The notes: a model not told the origin generated them from the sequence alone. A stretch of DNA of 64,000 nt from Paenibacillus humicus NBRC 102415 (GCF_004000905.1 NZ_BIMD01000013.1:1-64000), one strand, 5' to 3'; positions 54,979 to 63,562 are shown, numbered from the stretch's first letter. Program-made: numbers and translations.

Positions 54979-55308
54979 ATGAAGACAAAAAGAAGTGCCG
55001 TGAGAAAACGGCTGCCTTCCGCAGCGCTCGGGCGGCGAAAAAAAGCAGCCGGAGCGAAAAAAGGAAAGTCGGCCGCAAAGAAGAAGACTCGTTCCGTCAG
55101 ACGATCGGCGGCGGCAAAACGGCCGCGCCGCCGGCAGGCGGCAGCGCGGCGCCGAGCCGTCCATGGGTTCGTGGAGCCGGCGATCATGCAGGGAAGCCCC
55201 GCTTTCCAGGCCGGATTCCAGCAGACGTACACAGAGGGGTATCAGGCTGGCTTCGGCATGGGCTATGAAGAGGGACTGCAATTCGCCTATGAAACCCAGC
55301 CCGGCTGA
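54979..55308 (+). CDS. Small Lys/Arg-rich protein with glycine-repeat C-terminus
   Basis: A 109-residue protein. Residues 1-58 are extremely basic (KKAAGAKKGKSAAKKKTR, KRPRRRQAAARRR), like histone H1 or Arg/Lys-rich spore coat proteins. The C-terminus from residue 79 is acidic-neutral with glycine at every fourth place (G79, G87, G91, G95, G99) and aromatic residues after them: GYQAGFGMGYEEG. The same pattern occurs in three neighbouring glycosyltransferases. Function is unknown; a coat or scaffold protein that gathers these enzymes is plausible. The ATG follows AAGGAGG at 8 bases. Confidence 0.7.
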   Translation: MKTKRSAVRKRLPSAALGRRKKAAGAKKGKSAAKKKTRSVRRSAAAKRPRRRQAAARRRAVHGFVEPAIMQGSPAFQAGFQQTYTEGYQAGFGMGYEEGLQFAYETQPG

Positions 55309-55323
55309 TTTCAAAGCTTTCAG

Positions 55324-55347
55324 GCCGCCGTCCGGCGGCTTTTTTTT
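55324..55347 (+). terminator. Terminator after the small basic protein gene
   Basis: GCCGCCG and CGGCGGC pair around TC and run into seven T residues. Confidence 0.9.
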
Positions 55348-55526
55348 AGGCGACCGAAACGCTCCAGGCGGCTCCTGTCCGGCAATACGGGCATTCATCC
55401 GTTGCGGCCGCCGGATGCAGGGGACGCAGCCCGCGTCGTCGCCGCAGGCGTTCATTCTGCTAATCTAGTCATCCGCCATTTTTGGCGGCGCGAGGACAAG
55501 AGACCAAGTAGACAGCGGCCTCCGGA

Positions 55527-55535
55527 CATATAGTA
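55527..55535 (+). promoter_or_regulatory. Sporulation-type -10 (CATANNNTA) before the CgeB-like genes
   Basis: CATATAGTA fits the SigK/SigE -10 pattern, 36 bases before the start codon, in a 262-base gap that follows a terminator. The -35 is not clear. A new transcript for the CgeB-like genes is likely to start here. Confidence 0.5.
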
Positions 55536-55570
55536 GGAGCAGAGCAAGGTCAAGAAGGGAGGCATTCGGC

Positions 55571-56674
55571 ATGCCAAGCCACGTACCGCGGACGGTTGAA
55601 GCGGGAAGGCAGGAGGGGCATCGGATCGGATTGGAGGAAGGCCGCCGGGACGGCGCCTGCCAGGCTGCGGCATCCGCCGCGCGGGTATGGACGCCCGAAG
55701 CGCGAAGAGCCATGAGCGTCATGTACGTCCCGCAAGGGTTTCCGGCGATCGACCAAGGCGTGCAGGAAGCGCTGGCGATGCACGCCAGCTCGGTTGCTGT
55801 AAGCAGTCCCGGCACCATGTTCGTTGACGCGGAGAGGCTCAGGCCGGATCTGGTGCTCGTCATGAACGGCTTGCATCACGTGTTTCCGGCCGATCAGCCT
55901 TCGCAGATCGCAGCGATCCGGAATTTGGGCATACCGGCCGCCATCTGGTTCGCGGACGATCCCTATTTTACGAGGGAAACGAGCAGCCTGGCGTTCTGCT
56001 ACGATTACGTCTTCACCCACGACCTCGAGGCGGTCGATTTCTATCGTCGGCTGGGACATCCGCAAGTTCATTACGCGCCGCTCGGCGTCAATACGGGGGT
56101 CTACCATGCCAAGCCGGTTCCCCGCAAATACCGCAGCGACGTTTGCTTCATCGGCCAGGGCTTCTGGAACCGGATCGGGCTGCTGGATCAGGTGCTGCCG
56201 CAGCTGCAAGGCCTCAGGGTCGTCATCGCCGGGGGGGAATGGGAGCGTCTGAGTCCAAGGGCGCGCAAGAGCTGCCAGCTGCTTCCCGGCTGGATGCCGA
56301 TCGAGGAGACGGTGAACTATTACAACGGCGCCCGGATCGTCCTGAACATCCACCGGACGACGGAACCGGGAGTCGACAACCACAACGATCACGGTCTCCG
56401 CGGCGCCTCCATCAATCCAAGGACGTATGAAATTTCCGCCTGCGGAACGCTGCAGATGACCGATATCCGCGATGACCTCGGCCGTTATTACGTGCCGGGA
56501 CAGGAGCTGGACACCTTTGCCGACGCAGGAGAGCTGGTCGGCAAAATAAGGCATTATCTTCTTCATGAAGACCTGCGCAGAGCCGTCTCCGTGAAAGGGA
56601 TGCTGCGCACGCTTCAGGAACACACCTTCGCCCGCCGCGTCGGAGATCTTCTGGATCTGCTCCCCCTGGGCTGA
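55571..56674 (+). CDS. CgeB/YkvP-like spore glycosyltransferase 1
   Basis: A 367-residue protein. Residues 12-28 carry glycine at every fourth position (G12, G16, G20, G24, G28 in GRQEGHRIGLEEGRRDG). The rest is a GT-B-like domain of the CgeB/YkvP type: LRPDLVLVMNGLH, AIWFADDPYFTRE, YVFTHDLEAVDFYRRLG, HYAPLGVNTGVYH, DVCFIGQGF, VLNIHRTTEPG and the signature NPRTYEISACGTLQMTD, ending EHTFARRVGDLL. CgeB acts in the outer layer of Bacillus spores. RBS GGGAGG. It is followed after about 37 bases by a paralogue. Confidence 0.85.
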   Translation: MPSHVPRTVEAGRQEGHRIGLEEGRRDGACQAAASAARVWTPEARRAMSVMYVPQGFPAIDQGVQEALAMHASSVAVSSPGTMFVDAERLRPDLVLVMNGLHHVFPADQPSQIAAIRNLGIPAAIWFADDPYFTRETSSLAFCYDYVFTHDLEAVDFYRRLGHPQVHYAPLGVNTGVYHAKPVPRKYRSDVCFIGQGFWNRIGLLDQVLPQLQGLRVVIAGGEWERLSPRARKSCQLLPGWMPIEETVNYYNGARIVLNIHRTTEPGVDNHNDHGLRGASINPRTYEISACGTLQMTDIRDDLGRYYVPGQELDTFADAGELVGKIRHYLLHEDLRRAVSVKGMLRTLQEHTFARRVGDLLDLLPLG

Positions 56675-56711
56675 CGGCGTGAGTGCTGCTATCAAAAGAG
56701 GAGGACTAAAG

Positions 56712-57899
56712 TTGGCAGTTAAATCCCTGCGCAAGGGCAGGCGCGCAGCCAAGCATGCGCCTGCCCGCGCAAGCAAGAAGCGCTTCCTGCAACCCGTCGC
56801 CCCGATGCTTCCGGATCCGGAGCTGGAAAGGGGCAGGGCAGCAGGCTTCGCGACGGGACATGAGCACGGCCGCTGGTTCGGCAAATGCGAGGCCGGCCTT
56901 TCCCTGGTAAGCTATTCGCCTCCCATATTCCCGCTTCATATCATGTTTATCGCTACCGCAAAAGGATATCCGTATTCTCCCCTGGACGCCTCCATCGCCG
57001 ACTCGCTCCGTTCCATGACGTTGAGGCTCAGCGTGAGCGATACGCTGCAAAATTACGTTCAGCAGGCCGAAACGCTGCGGCCCGACGCGGTCATCTTCCT
57101 GGACGGCCTGCAGGCTCCGGTCGAGAACGTCGACGCCATCCGGGCGCTCGGCATCCGGACAGCCGTCTGGTTCACGGATGATCCCTACTATTCCGACATC
57201 ACCCGCAAGCTCGCTCCGCATTACGACTTCGTCTTTACGCTGGAGAAAAACTGCGTCGAATTCTACCGCAGGCTCGGATGCCCCAACGTCCATTACCTTC
57301 CGCTCGGCGTCAATCCCGATGAATTCCGCCCCCGCAATCCCGATCTGTCCCTCCGCAGGGAAATCAGCTTCGTCGGTTCCGCTTATCACAAGCGCGTCGA
57401 CTTCTTCGACCAGATCACTCCGTACCTCGCCACTCGCGATATTATCATCTCCGGTCTCTGGTGGGAGCGGCTGCGCGATTATCAGCTCCTCTCCTCCCGC
57501 ATCCGGGCGGGCCACTGGATGGGACCGCTGGAGACGGCGGCGACGTACAACGGAGCGAAGATCGTCATCAACATGCACCGTGCCCATGACGACGAAACGT
57601 TCAACAGCAACAGCGAGATGATCACGGCGGTTTCTCCCAATCCCCGCACGTTCGAAATATCCGCCTGCGGCACCCTGCAGCTGACGGACGTACGGGAAGA
57701 CCTGGCCAGCTTCTACACGCCGGGAGTGGAAATCGCGACCTATTCCTCGCCTCAGGAATTGGTCGAGAAGATCGATTATTACCTCCAGCACGAGCAAGAG
57801 AGGCAGGACATCGCGCTGCGCTCCATGCACCGGACGATGAAGGAGCATACCTACGCGCATCGGCTGAACTACATGCTGACGTCGATGTTTCCGTCCTGA
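56712..57899 (+). CDS. CgeB/YkvP-like spore glycosyltransferase 2
   Basis: A 395-residue paralogue of the preceding gene. A basic N-terminus (residues 4-24) precedes the glycine-every-fourth segment G41-G57 (GRAAGFATGHEHGRWFG). The CgeB-like domain shows LRPDAVIFLDGLQ, AVWFTDDPYYSDI, YDFVFTLEKNCVEFYRRLG, HYLPLGVNPDEF, ISFVGSAYHKRVDFF, IVINMHRAHDD and NPRTFEISACGTLQLTDVRE. The TTG start at 56712 was chosen because GAGGAGG lies 7 bases upstream; an in-frame GTG at 56679 lacks a site. The two paralogues may act in sequence or as a pair. Confidence 0.85.
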   Translation: MAVKSLRKGRRAAKHAPARASKKRFLQPVAPMLPDPELERGRAAGFATGHEHGRWFGKCEAGLSLVSYSPPIFPLHIMFIATAKGYPYSPLDASIADSLRSMTLRLSVSDTLQNYVQQAETLRPDAVIFLDGLQAPVENVDAIRALGIRTAVWFTDDPYYSDITRKLAPHYDFVFTLEKNCVEFYRRLGCPNVHYLPLGVNPDEFRPRNPDLSLRREISFVGSAYHKRVDFFDQITPYLATRDIIISGLWWERLRDYQLLSSRIRAGHWMGPLETAATYNGAKIVINMHRAHDDETFNSNSEMITAVSPNPRTFEISACGTLQLTDVREDLASFYTPGVEIATYSSPQELVEKIDYYLQHEQERQDIALRSMHRTMKEHTYAHRLNYMLTSMFPS

Positions 57900-57932
57900 T
57901 GCGCCGGCTTCCGACCGAAGGGGGTGAAGAAA

Positions 57933-59516
57933 TTGATTTCGAACCCGACCATCCTGTTCTTCTCCCATATATGCAGTCCTGACGCGATAACAGGAGCCGA
58001 GAAGCTGCTGCTGCTCACGATGACAGAGCTGGCCGGAGCGGCTGCATGCATTCTGGCCGTGCCCGAGGAAGGCATCCTGTCGGCAAGGGCGAGAGCGGCC
58101 GGAATCAGGGTGCATGTCACAGGCGCTGTCCCGATCTACTATTCCATGTATCAAGCCCACCCGGCCATTCTGGAGGAGGTTTCCGGAGGCGTCCACAGCT
58201 CCGGCATGGAGGCGCTGTACCGTCTTCTCATCGCCGTAAAGCCGCATGCGGTATGGGTCAACACCTGCGTTCATCCCCTGCCTGCCATCGCGGCGACGAG
58301 GCTGGGAGTGCCGGTCATCTGGTGCTTGACGGAGACGATGCGGACGTCGGCAGGGACCGGCAGCGTTCAGGAGCTGATGGAAGCCCATACCGACCTGCTG
58401 GTCGGAATATCCGCCTCGACCCTGTCGCCGATTCATTCCCCTAGCCTGCTCGCAAAGTCCGCCGTCCTCTATCCGGCGGTCGACGGGTCGAATTTCGAGC
58501 CATGGACCTGGACTTCCAGACGGGCGAAGCGAAGGGCCCAGCTGAATGTGGCCGAAAATCAATGCCTGATCGGCTTCATCGCTTCCCATCTCTATGAGAA
58601 CAAAGGCCTCGACCACTTCATGGCGATGGCTCTGCATGTCGGAGCCAGCCATCCCGAAGCGGTATTCGCGGTCACCGGCAATCCGGTCGATCCGCCTTAT
58701 CTGGAGCGATGCATCCGCATGGCGGCTTCCTCCGGCATGGCGGACCGGTTCCGCTGGCTGCCCTTCGAGACCGACATCCGCAACGCCTATCCTGCGCTCG
58801 ATATTCTGGTCGTACCCAGCATTGTGGAGGAAGGCTTCGGGATGACGGCGCTGGAAGGGATGCTGTTCGGCAAGCCTGTCGTCGCGTACGCATCGGGAGG
58901 ACTCGCCGAAATCATGCGCGCGACGGGAAACGCAGAGCGTCTGGCCGCTGCGGGCCATCCATACGAGCTGGCTGCGCTCGTCTCGCAGCTGACCGCGAAC
59001 ATGCCGCTGCGGCTGGCTGTCGCCGCAAGGAGCGGCGCGGCCGCCCTGGAGGTATTCGGCATGCCGGCCTACCGCAGCCGGCTGACCGAGCGGATCCGGC
59101 AGCTGCATCTGTCCGGCCGGACTTCGCCTCGGATCGTTCATGGAAGCGGCGCACAGGTATACGAGCTGAGGGATTGGCAGCTGCGCCCGTTCCGCAGCCC
59201 GGAAGCGTTGGCGGAAGCCGGCTATGCGCACCAAGCGCGGCAGGAGATGCCCGATGCAGTGTTGGCCTTGCTTGGCGCAGGCGAGCCGATCGGCTCGGAT
59301 CCGCCGCATGCCGGGCATTCCCCGGCAGCTTCCCGGCGCGCTTCCTCGGGAAGCCGCCGCGCGAGCCGCCGCAGAAAAAGGCGGGGCGGACGCAAAGGCG
59401 GGATGAGGCCGCGCAAGGGAAGGGCGCTCTCCGCAGGCCGATCATCCCGCAGGAAAGCGGGCCGCCGGGCGGGCGGCGGCAAGCGCCGGCGTTCCGCAGG
59501 CAAAAAGCGGCGCTGA
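57933..59516 (+). CDS. GT4 glycosyltransferase with histone-like C-terminal tail
   Basis: A 527-residue protein. The GT-B domain runs to about 385: ILFFSHICSPDAITGAEKLL, LIGFIASHLYENKGLDHFMA, VFAVTGNPVD, FRWLPFETDIRNAYPALDIL and EEGFGMTALEGMLFGKPVVA with the E-x7-E pair. A short region that resembles the end domain of the GT2 at 53490 follows (GSGAQVYELRDWQLRPF). The last 65 residues are almost pure Arg/Lys/Gly/Ser (RRKRRGGRKGG, SRRKAGRRAGGGKRRR). The tail parallels the basic ends of its neighbours. The TTG at 57933 has AAGGGGG at good spacing; a GTG at 57924 is in frame. Confidence 0.82.
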   Translation: MISNPTILFFSHICSPDAITGAEKLLLLTMTELAGAAACILAVPEEGILSARARAAGIRVHVTGAVPIYYSMYQAHPAILEEVSGGVHSSGMEALYRLLIAVKPHAVWVNTCVHPLPAIAATRLGVPVIWCLTETMRTSAGTGSVQELMEAHTDLLVGISASTLSPIHSPSLLAKSAVLYPAVDGSNFEPWTWTSRRAKRRAQLNVAENQCLIGFIASHLYENKGLDHFMAMALHVGASHPEAVFAVTGNPVDPPYLERCIRMAASSGMADRFRWLPFETDIRNAYPALDILVVPSIVEEGFGMTALEGMLFGKPVVAYASGGLAEIMRATGNAERLAAAGHPYELAALVSQLTANMPLRLAVAARSGAAALEVFGMPAYRSRLTERIRQLHLSGRTSPRIVHGSGAQVYELRDWQLRPFRSPEALAEAGYAHQARQEMPDAVLALLGAGEPIGSDPPHAGHSPAASRRASSGSRRASRRRKRRGGRKGGMRPRKGRALSAGRSSRRKAGRRAGGGKRRRSAGKKRR

Positions 59517-59590
59517 GCGATTGAGCATGCCGGCAGCCCGACTGGATGCTGTCCGGCAAATTACGAATGGCAGAAAGGCGGAACTATGAC

Positions 59591-60686
59591 GTGCGCGTAA
59601 TGACCGTACTCGGCACGCGGCCGGAGATCATCCGGCTGAGCCTCATTATCGGCAAGCTGGACCGGCTGGCGGCAAGCCATGTATTGGTCCATACGGGCCA
59701 GAATTATACGGCTTCGCTGAATGATGTCTTTTTTGAAGAGATGGGAATCCGCAAGCCCGACCATATCATGTCGGGAGGCAGCCATTCCCTCGGAGGACAG
59801 CTGTCGCTCATGTTCGGCGAGATGGAGCGGCTGCTCCGGCTGGAGAAGCCCGATGTCGTGCTGCTGCTCGGCGACACCAACAGCGCGCTGTGCGCGATCG
59901 TCGCAGAGCGGATGGGCATCCCGGTCGTGCATATGGAAGCGGGCAACCGGTGTTACGACCTGACCGTGCCGGAAGAGAAGAACAGGCGGATCATCGATTC
60001 CGTGTCGACCATCAACATGCCGTATACGGAGTACAGCAAGAGCAATCTGCTGCGCGAGGGCTTCCCGGCGAACCGGATCGTCCGGACCGGCAATCCGATT
60101 CATGAAGTGATGGAGCATTACAAGGACCGGATCGCCGCAAGCCGCATTCTGGAGCGGCTCGGACTGCTGGAGAAGGAGTATGTCCTCGTCACGACCCACC
60201 GCGCCGAGAACGTGGACGTGCCCGCCCATCTCGACGGCATCCTCGAAGGCTTGAATCTGATCGCGGACCGCAGCGGCAAGCGGCTCGTCTGCAGCATCCA
60301 TCCCCGCACCCGATCCCGCATCGAATCCGGCGGTACGGCGGTCTCTCCCCATCCGCTCGTGGAATTCCATGAGCCGTTCGGCTTCTTCGACTTCGTCCGG
60401 CTGGAGCAGAGCGCCTGGTGCGCCGTATCGGACAGCGGCACCGTGCAGGAGGAATGCTGCCTTGCTCGGCGTCCCGACCGTCACGATCCGCAATACGACG
60501 GAGCGGCCCGAGACGGTGGACTGCGGCAGCAACGCCGTCAGCGGCCTCCGTGCCGGCAATATCGCGGATGCCGTCGAGGTCATGACTTCTCTTCCGCCAA
60601 GCTGGACCATTCCGGCAGGCCATCAGTCCCCCGACGTATCCGACATCGTAGTGAAATATTTGCTTGGAGGGAAATGGAATGTTTGA
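59591..60686 (+). CDS. wecB: UDP-GlcNAc 2-epimerase-type enzyme, frameshifted
   Basis: The reading covers a complete WecB/MnaA-like C2-epimerase only if one base is skipped. The first frame gives RVMTVLGTRPEIIRLSLIIG, HTGQNYTASLNDVFFEEM, LLLGDTNSALCAIVAERMGI, HMEAGNRCYD, VTTHRAENVD and VSDSGTVQEECC. From 60461 the match continues one base further on (LLGVPTVTIRNTTERPETVD to LLGGKWNV). An extra C in GCC at 60460-60461 explains this. It is either a recent mutation, a sequencing error, or a programmed shift. The start GTG at 59591 has AAAGGCGG upstream; an ATG at 59567 is possible. It overlaps the next gene by 8 bases. Confidence 0.85.
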
Positions 60687-61662
60687 AAACTCGCGTATTC
60701 TCGTTACCGGAGGCACCGGTTCCTGGGGGTATGAGCTGATTCGCCAGCTGCTGCCGCAAAATCCGAAGGAAATCGTCGTGTTCTCCCGCAGCGAATCCGC
60801 CCAGGTGACGATGAGCCGCACGTTCGAGGATTCCCGTCTGACGTTCCGGATCGGCGACATCCGCGACCTGGATGCGCTGACGAAGGCGACGATGGGCGTA
60901 GACTACGTCTTCCACCTGGCCGCGCTCAAGCATGTGCCGGTCTGCGAGGAGCAGCCCTATGAAGCGCTCAAGACCAACGTGCTCGGCACGCAGAACGTCA
61001 TCGAGGCGGCAACCGCGAACAAAGTGAAGCGCGTCATCTATATTTCGACCGACAAGGCGGCCAATCCGTCGAATTTCTACGGCATGACCAAGGCGATCGG
61101 AGAGAAGCTGATCGTGTACGCGAACCTGCTTCACACCGATACGAAGTTCGTTTGCGTGCGCGGCGGCAATGTGCTGGGCACGAACGGAAGCGTCATCCAC
61201 CTGTTCACGAACCAGATCCGCAGCAAAGGCCAGGTCCGCCTGACCGACCGCCGCATGACGCGCTTTTTCCTGACGCTCCAGGATGCGATCTCGCTCCTGT
61301 TCAAGGCGTCGGAGGAAAGCCTCGGAGGCGAAATCTTCGTCATGACGATGCCGACCTGCCGCATCGAGGAGCTGGCCGAGGTGCTGATGGAGGATATCGG
61401 CGTCAAAGCCGACGTTATCGAGACCGGCATCCGTCCCGGAGAAAAGCTGCATGAAATCCTGCTCACCGAATTCGAAAGCAAGAGCACCGTCATCTACGAC
61501 AAGGAATACCTCGTCATCCTGCCTCCGCTCGATATTCCCGGCCTGCAAGAGCATTACGCCTCTTATGAAGCGGTCGCCTTCGACAGCTTCTGCTCGAGCG
61601 AGAATCTCATGAACAAGCAGGAAATCCAGGATATGCTGAAGCGGGGCGGCTTCCTCTCATGA
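60679..61662 (+). CDS. UDP-GlcNAc 4,6-dehydratase/epimerase (FnlA/CapE/WbvB-like)
   Basis: A 327-residue extended SDR of the polysaccharide-biosynthesis dehydratase family. ILVTGGTGSWGYELIRQLL binds NAD(P), HLAALKHVPVCEEQPYEAL and STDKAANPSNFYGMTKAIGE (Y-x3-K) form the active site, and RRMTRFFLTLQDAISL is typical. FnlA/CapE/WbvB enzymes start UDP-N-acetyl-L-fucosamine or L-quinovosamine synthesis. The segment after about 250 is shorter than in FnlA. ATG 60679 follows GGAGGG. It overlaps the epimerase before it and the reductase after it. Confidence 0.87.
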   Translation: MFENSRILVTGGTGSWGYELIRQLLPQNPKEIVVFSRSESAQVTMSRTFEDSRLTFRIGDIRDLDALTKATMGVDYVFHLAALKHVPVCEEQPYEALKTNVLGTQNVIEAATANKVKRVIYISTDKAANPSNFYGMTKAIGEKLIVYANLLHTDTKFVCVRGGNVLGTNGSVIHLFTNQIRSKGQVRLTDRRMTRFFLTLQDAISLLFKASEESLGGEIFVMTMPTCRIEELAEVLMEDIGVKADVIETGIRPGEKLHEILLTEFESKSTVIYDKEYLVILPPLDIPGLQEHYASYEAVAFDSFCSSENLMNKQEIQDMLKRGGFLS

Positions 61663-62489
61663 AGCTGCTCATCATCGGAGGCGGCGGAATGGCAGGCTCG
61701 ATGATGGTCGACTATTTCCGCCGCCGCCCAGGGTTTGAAGTCGTCTGGACGACCCGCGACGGCCGCGGCGGCTCGCTCCAGCTGGAGGCCTCCGATCTGG
61801 AAGCCGTCCGGAGCGTGATGGAATCCCAGCGCCCGGATCTCGTCGTCAACTGCGTAGGCAAGCTCAACCGAGACGCAGAGGATCATCCGCTCGAGGCTTA
61901 TATCGTGAACGGGCTGCTTCCCCACTGGCTTGCTTTCGCCGCCTCGGAGATCGGGGCGAGGCTGATCCACATCAGCTCCGACTGCGTCTTCGAGGGAGAC
62001 CGGGGCGGGTACAGCGAGCACGATATTCCGGACGGCAAAAGCGTGTACGCCCTCTCGAAGGCTCTCGGGGAGCTGCGCGGCTCCGGGCATCTGACGATCC
62101 GCACGTCCATCATCGGCCCGGATGCCAATCCTGCCGGAATCGGCCTGCTGAAGTGGTTTCTGGATCAGAAAGGTTCGGTATCGGGATACAGCCGCGTATA
62201 CTGGAACGGAGTGACGACGCTGGAGCTCGCGAAGGCGGTCGAGTATGCGGCTTCCCGGCCGGAGATCGGCGGCCTCGTGCATCTGCTGGCTGCGGCTCCG
62301 GCGAGCAAGCTGGAAATGCTGGAAATGTTCAAGCAGGCCTACGGCCGCACGGACATTGAAATTACGGCGTCTGCCGAGCCTTTCATCGACCGGACCCTCA
62401 CCGCTGTGCGCACCGACTGGGACTACAAGGCCCCAAGCATAGCGGACATGGTGGCAGAGATGGCGGAGTGGGAGAAACGGCGGCTCTGA
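61659..62489 (+). CDS. RmlD/WbvR-like nucleotide-sugar reductase
   Basis: A 276-residue SDR: LLIIGGGGMAGSMMVDYF, NCVGKLN, ISSDCVFEGDRGGYSEHD and YALSKALGE with the Tyr-Lys pair. It is single-domain and lacks the C-terminal cupin of CapF. This favours the WbvR type, which reduces the 4-keto sugar to UDP-L-RhaNAc, over the CapF type of the L-FucNAc pathway. The start overlaps the dehydratase stop (ATGA). It should use the product of the preceding enzyme. Confidence 0.82.
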   Translation: MKLLIIGGGGMAGSMMVDYFRRRPGFEVVWTTRDGRGGSLQLEASDLEAVRSVMESQRPDLVVNCVGKLNRDAEDHPLEAYIVNGLLPHWLAFAASEIGARLIHISSDCVFEGDRGGYSEHDIPDGKSVYALSKALGELRGSGHLTIRTSIIGPDANPAGIGLLKWFLDQKGSVSGYSRVYWNGVTTLELAKAVEYAASRPEIGGLVHLLAAAPASKLEMLEMFKQAYGRTDIEITASAEPFIDRTLTAVRTDWDYKAPSIADMVAEMAEWEKRRL

Positions 62490-62559
62490 CCGCCGGGCCC
62501 GGCGGTCGCGCCTCGGCTCGAGGAAAGCGATGGACCGCTTGAACGAAGGGGGAAGCGGC

Positions 62560-63513
62560 ATGGAGGAGATGGTCCGGCAGAGGCGTCCGCTGCGCCTTCT
62601 GGTGACCGGTGCAGGCGGGTACTGCGGCCGCCATGCGGTAAAGCATTTTACAGAAGCAGAGGGATATGCGGTGGCCGCCATGATCCGGCCGGGCTCCGCG
62701 CCGCCGGAGGCGGCGGCCGGCTGCACGGTCGTCGGCTGCGATTTGGCCGACCGCCAGGCCGTAGCGAAGTCCATCGCCAAGATTTCGCCCGACGCGGTGC
62801 TGCATCTGGCGGGAGCCAATCATGCCGGCGCCTCCTGGAAGGATCCCGCAGGCTATCTGGAAGCCAATCTGATGGGCACGGTGCATCTGCTGGAAGCCGT
62901 CCGGCTGTCCGCTCCCTCCTGCAGGATCATCGTCGCCGGCTCCATGCTCGGCTACAGGCTGCCGGAGGACGGACCGCCCCGGCCGCCCCATCCCTACAGC
63001 CTGAGCAAGACGTTCCAAAGAGCCGCCGCCCTCAGCTGGCATTCCATGTACGGCATGGACATCATCGCCGCGGAACCTTGCAATCTTATCGGGCCCGGGC
63101 CCTCCGGCGGCCTTAACGCTCTGCTCGCCCGGTACGCGGCTGCTTGCGAGAAGGCTGCGGCGGAGGGAGAGGAGCCTCCGCTCCCGTTCCCGCTCTCCTC
63201 TCGGACCGAGAAGCGGGATTTCCTCGATGTCCGCGATGCGGTGCGGGGGTATGAAGCCATCCTGCGGGGCGGCCTCTCCGGGGCGACCTACGCCATGGGG
63301 TCCGGCCGGATGCGATCTCTCGGGGAGCTGGCCGATCTGTACCACAGCCTAGCGGCTTGCCCGCTGGAGATTCAGGCTGGAGACAGCGAGGCTGCGTCTC
63401 CTCCGCCTGCGGATGCCTCGGCCTTGGCGGCTCTCGGCTGGAGCGCGGGCATCTCTTTGGAGCAGTCCTGCTCGGACACGCTGGAGGAGGCGCGCCGCGC
63501 GCTGAAGAGATGA
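62560..63513 (+). CDS. NAD-dependent epimerase/dehydratase
   Basis: A 317-residue extended SDR. LLVTGAGGYCGRHAVKHF binds nucleotide, LHLAGANHAGASWKDP and NLMGTVHLLEAV follow, and PYSLSKTFQRAA holds Y-x3-K; EPCNLIGPGPSGG and KRDFLDVRDAVRGYEAI resemble GDP-4-keto-6-deoxymannose reductase-type enzymes. It may make a second deoxy sugar or modify the first. ATG 62560 has AAGGGGGA 8 bases upstream; an ATG at 62530 is in frame. It is the last gene of the locus. Confidence 0.82.
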   Translation: MEEMVRQRRPLRLLVTGAGGYCGRHAVKHFTEAEGYAVAAMIRPGSAPPEAAAGCTVVGCDLADRQAVAKSIAKISPDAVLHLAGANHAGASWKDPAGYLEANLMGTVHLLEAVRLSAPSCRIIVAGSMLGYRLPEDGPPRPPHPYSLSKTFQRAAALSWHSMYGMDIIAAEPCNLIGPGPSGGLNALLARYAAACEKAAAEGEEPPLPFPLSSRTEKRDFLDVRDAVRGYEAILRGGLSGATYAMGSGRMRSLGELADLYHSLAACPLEIQAGDSEAASPPPADASALAALGWSAGISLEQSCSDTLEEARRALKR

Positions 63514-63562
63514 ACATCGGATGGAGATTCTCCTTCTCATGCTGGAGAAGCCGAAAAAATCA

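Noticed and set aside
50673-63513. dTDP-L-rhamnose operon (rmlABCD)
   Set aside because: An RmlA-like and an RmlD-like protein are present, but no RmlB or RmlC was recognised and the dehydratase is of the FnlA/CapE type.
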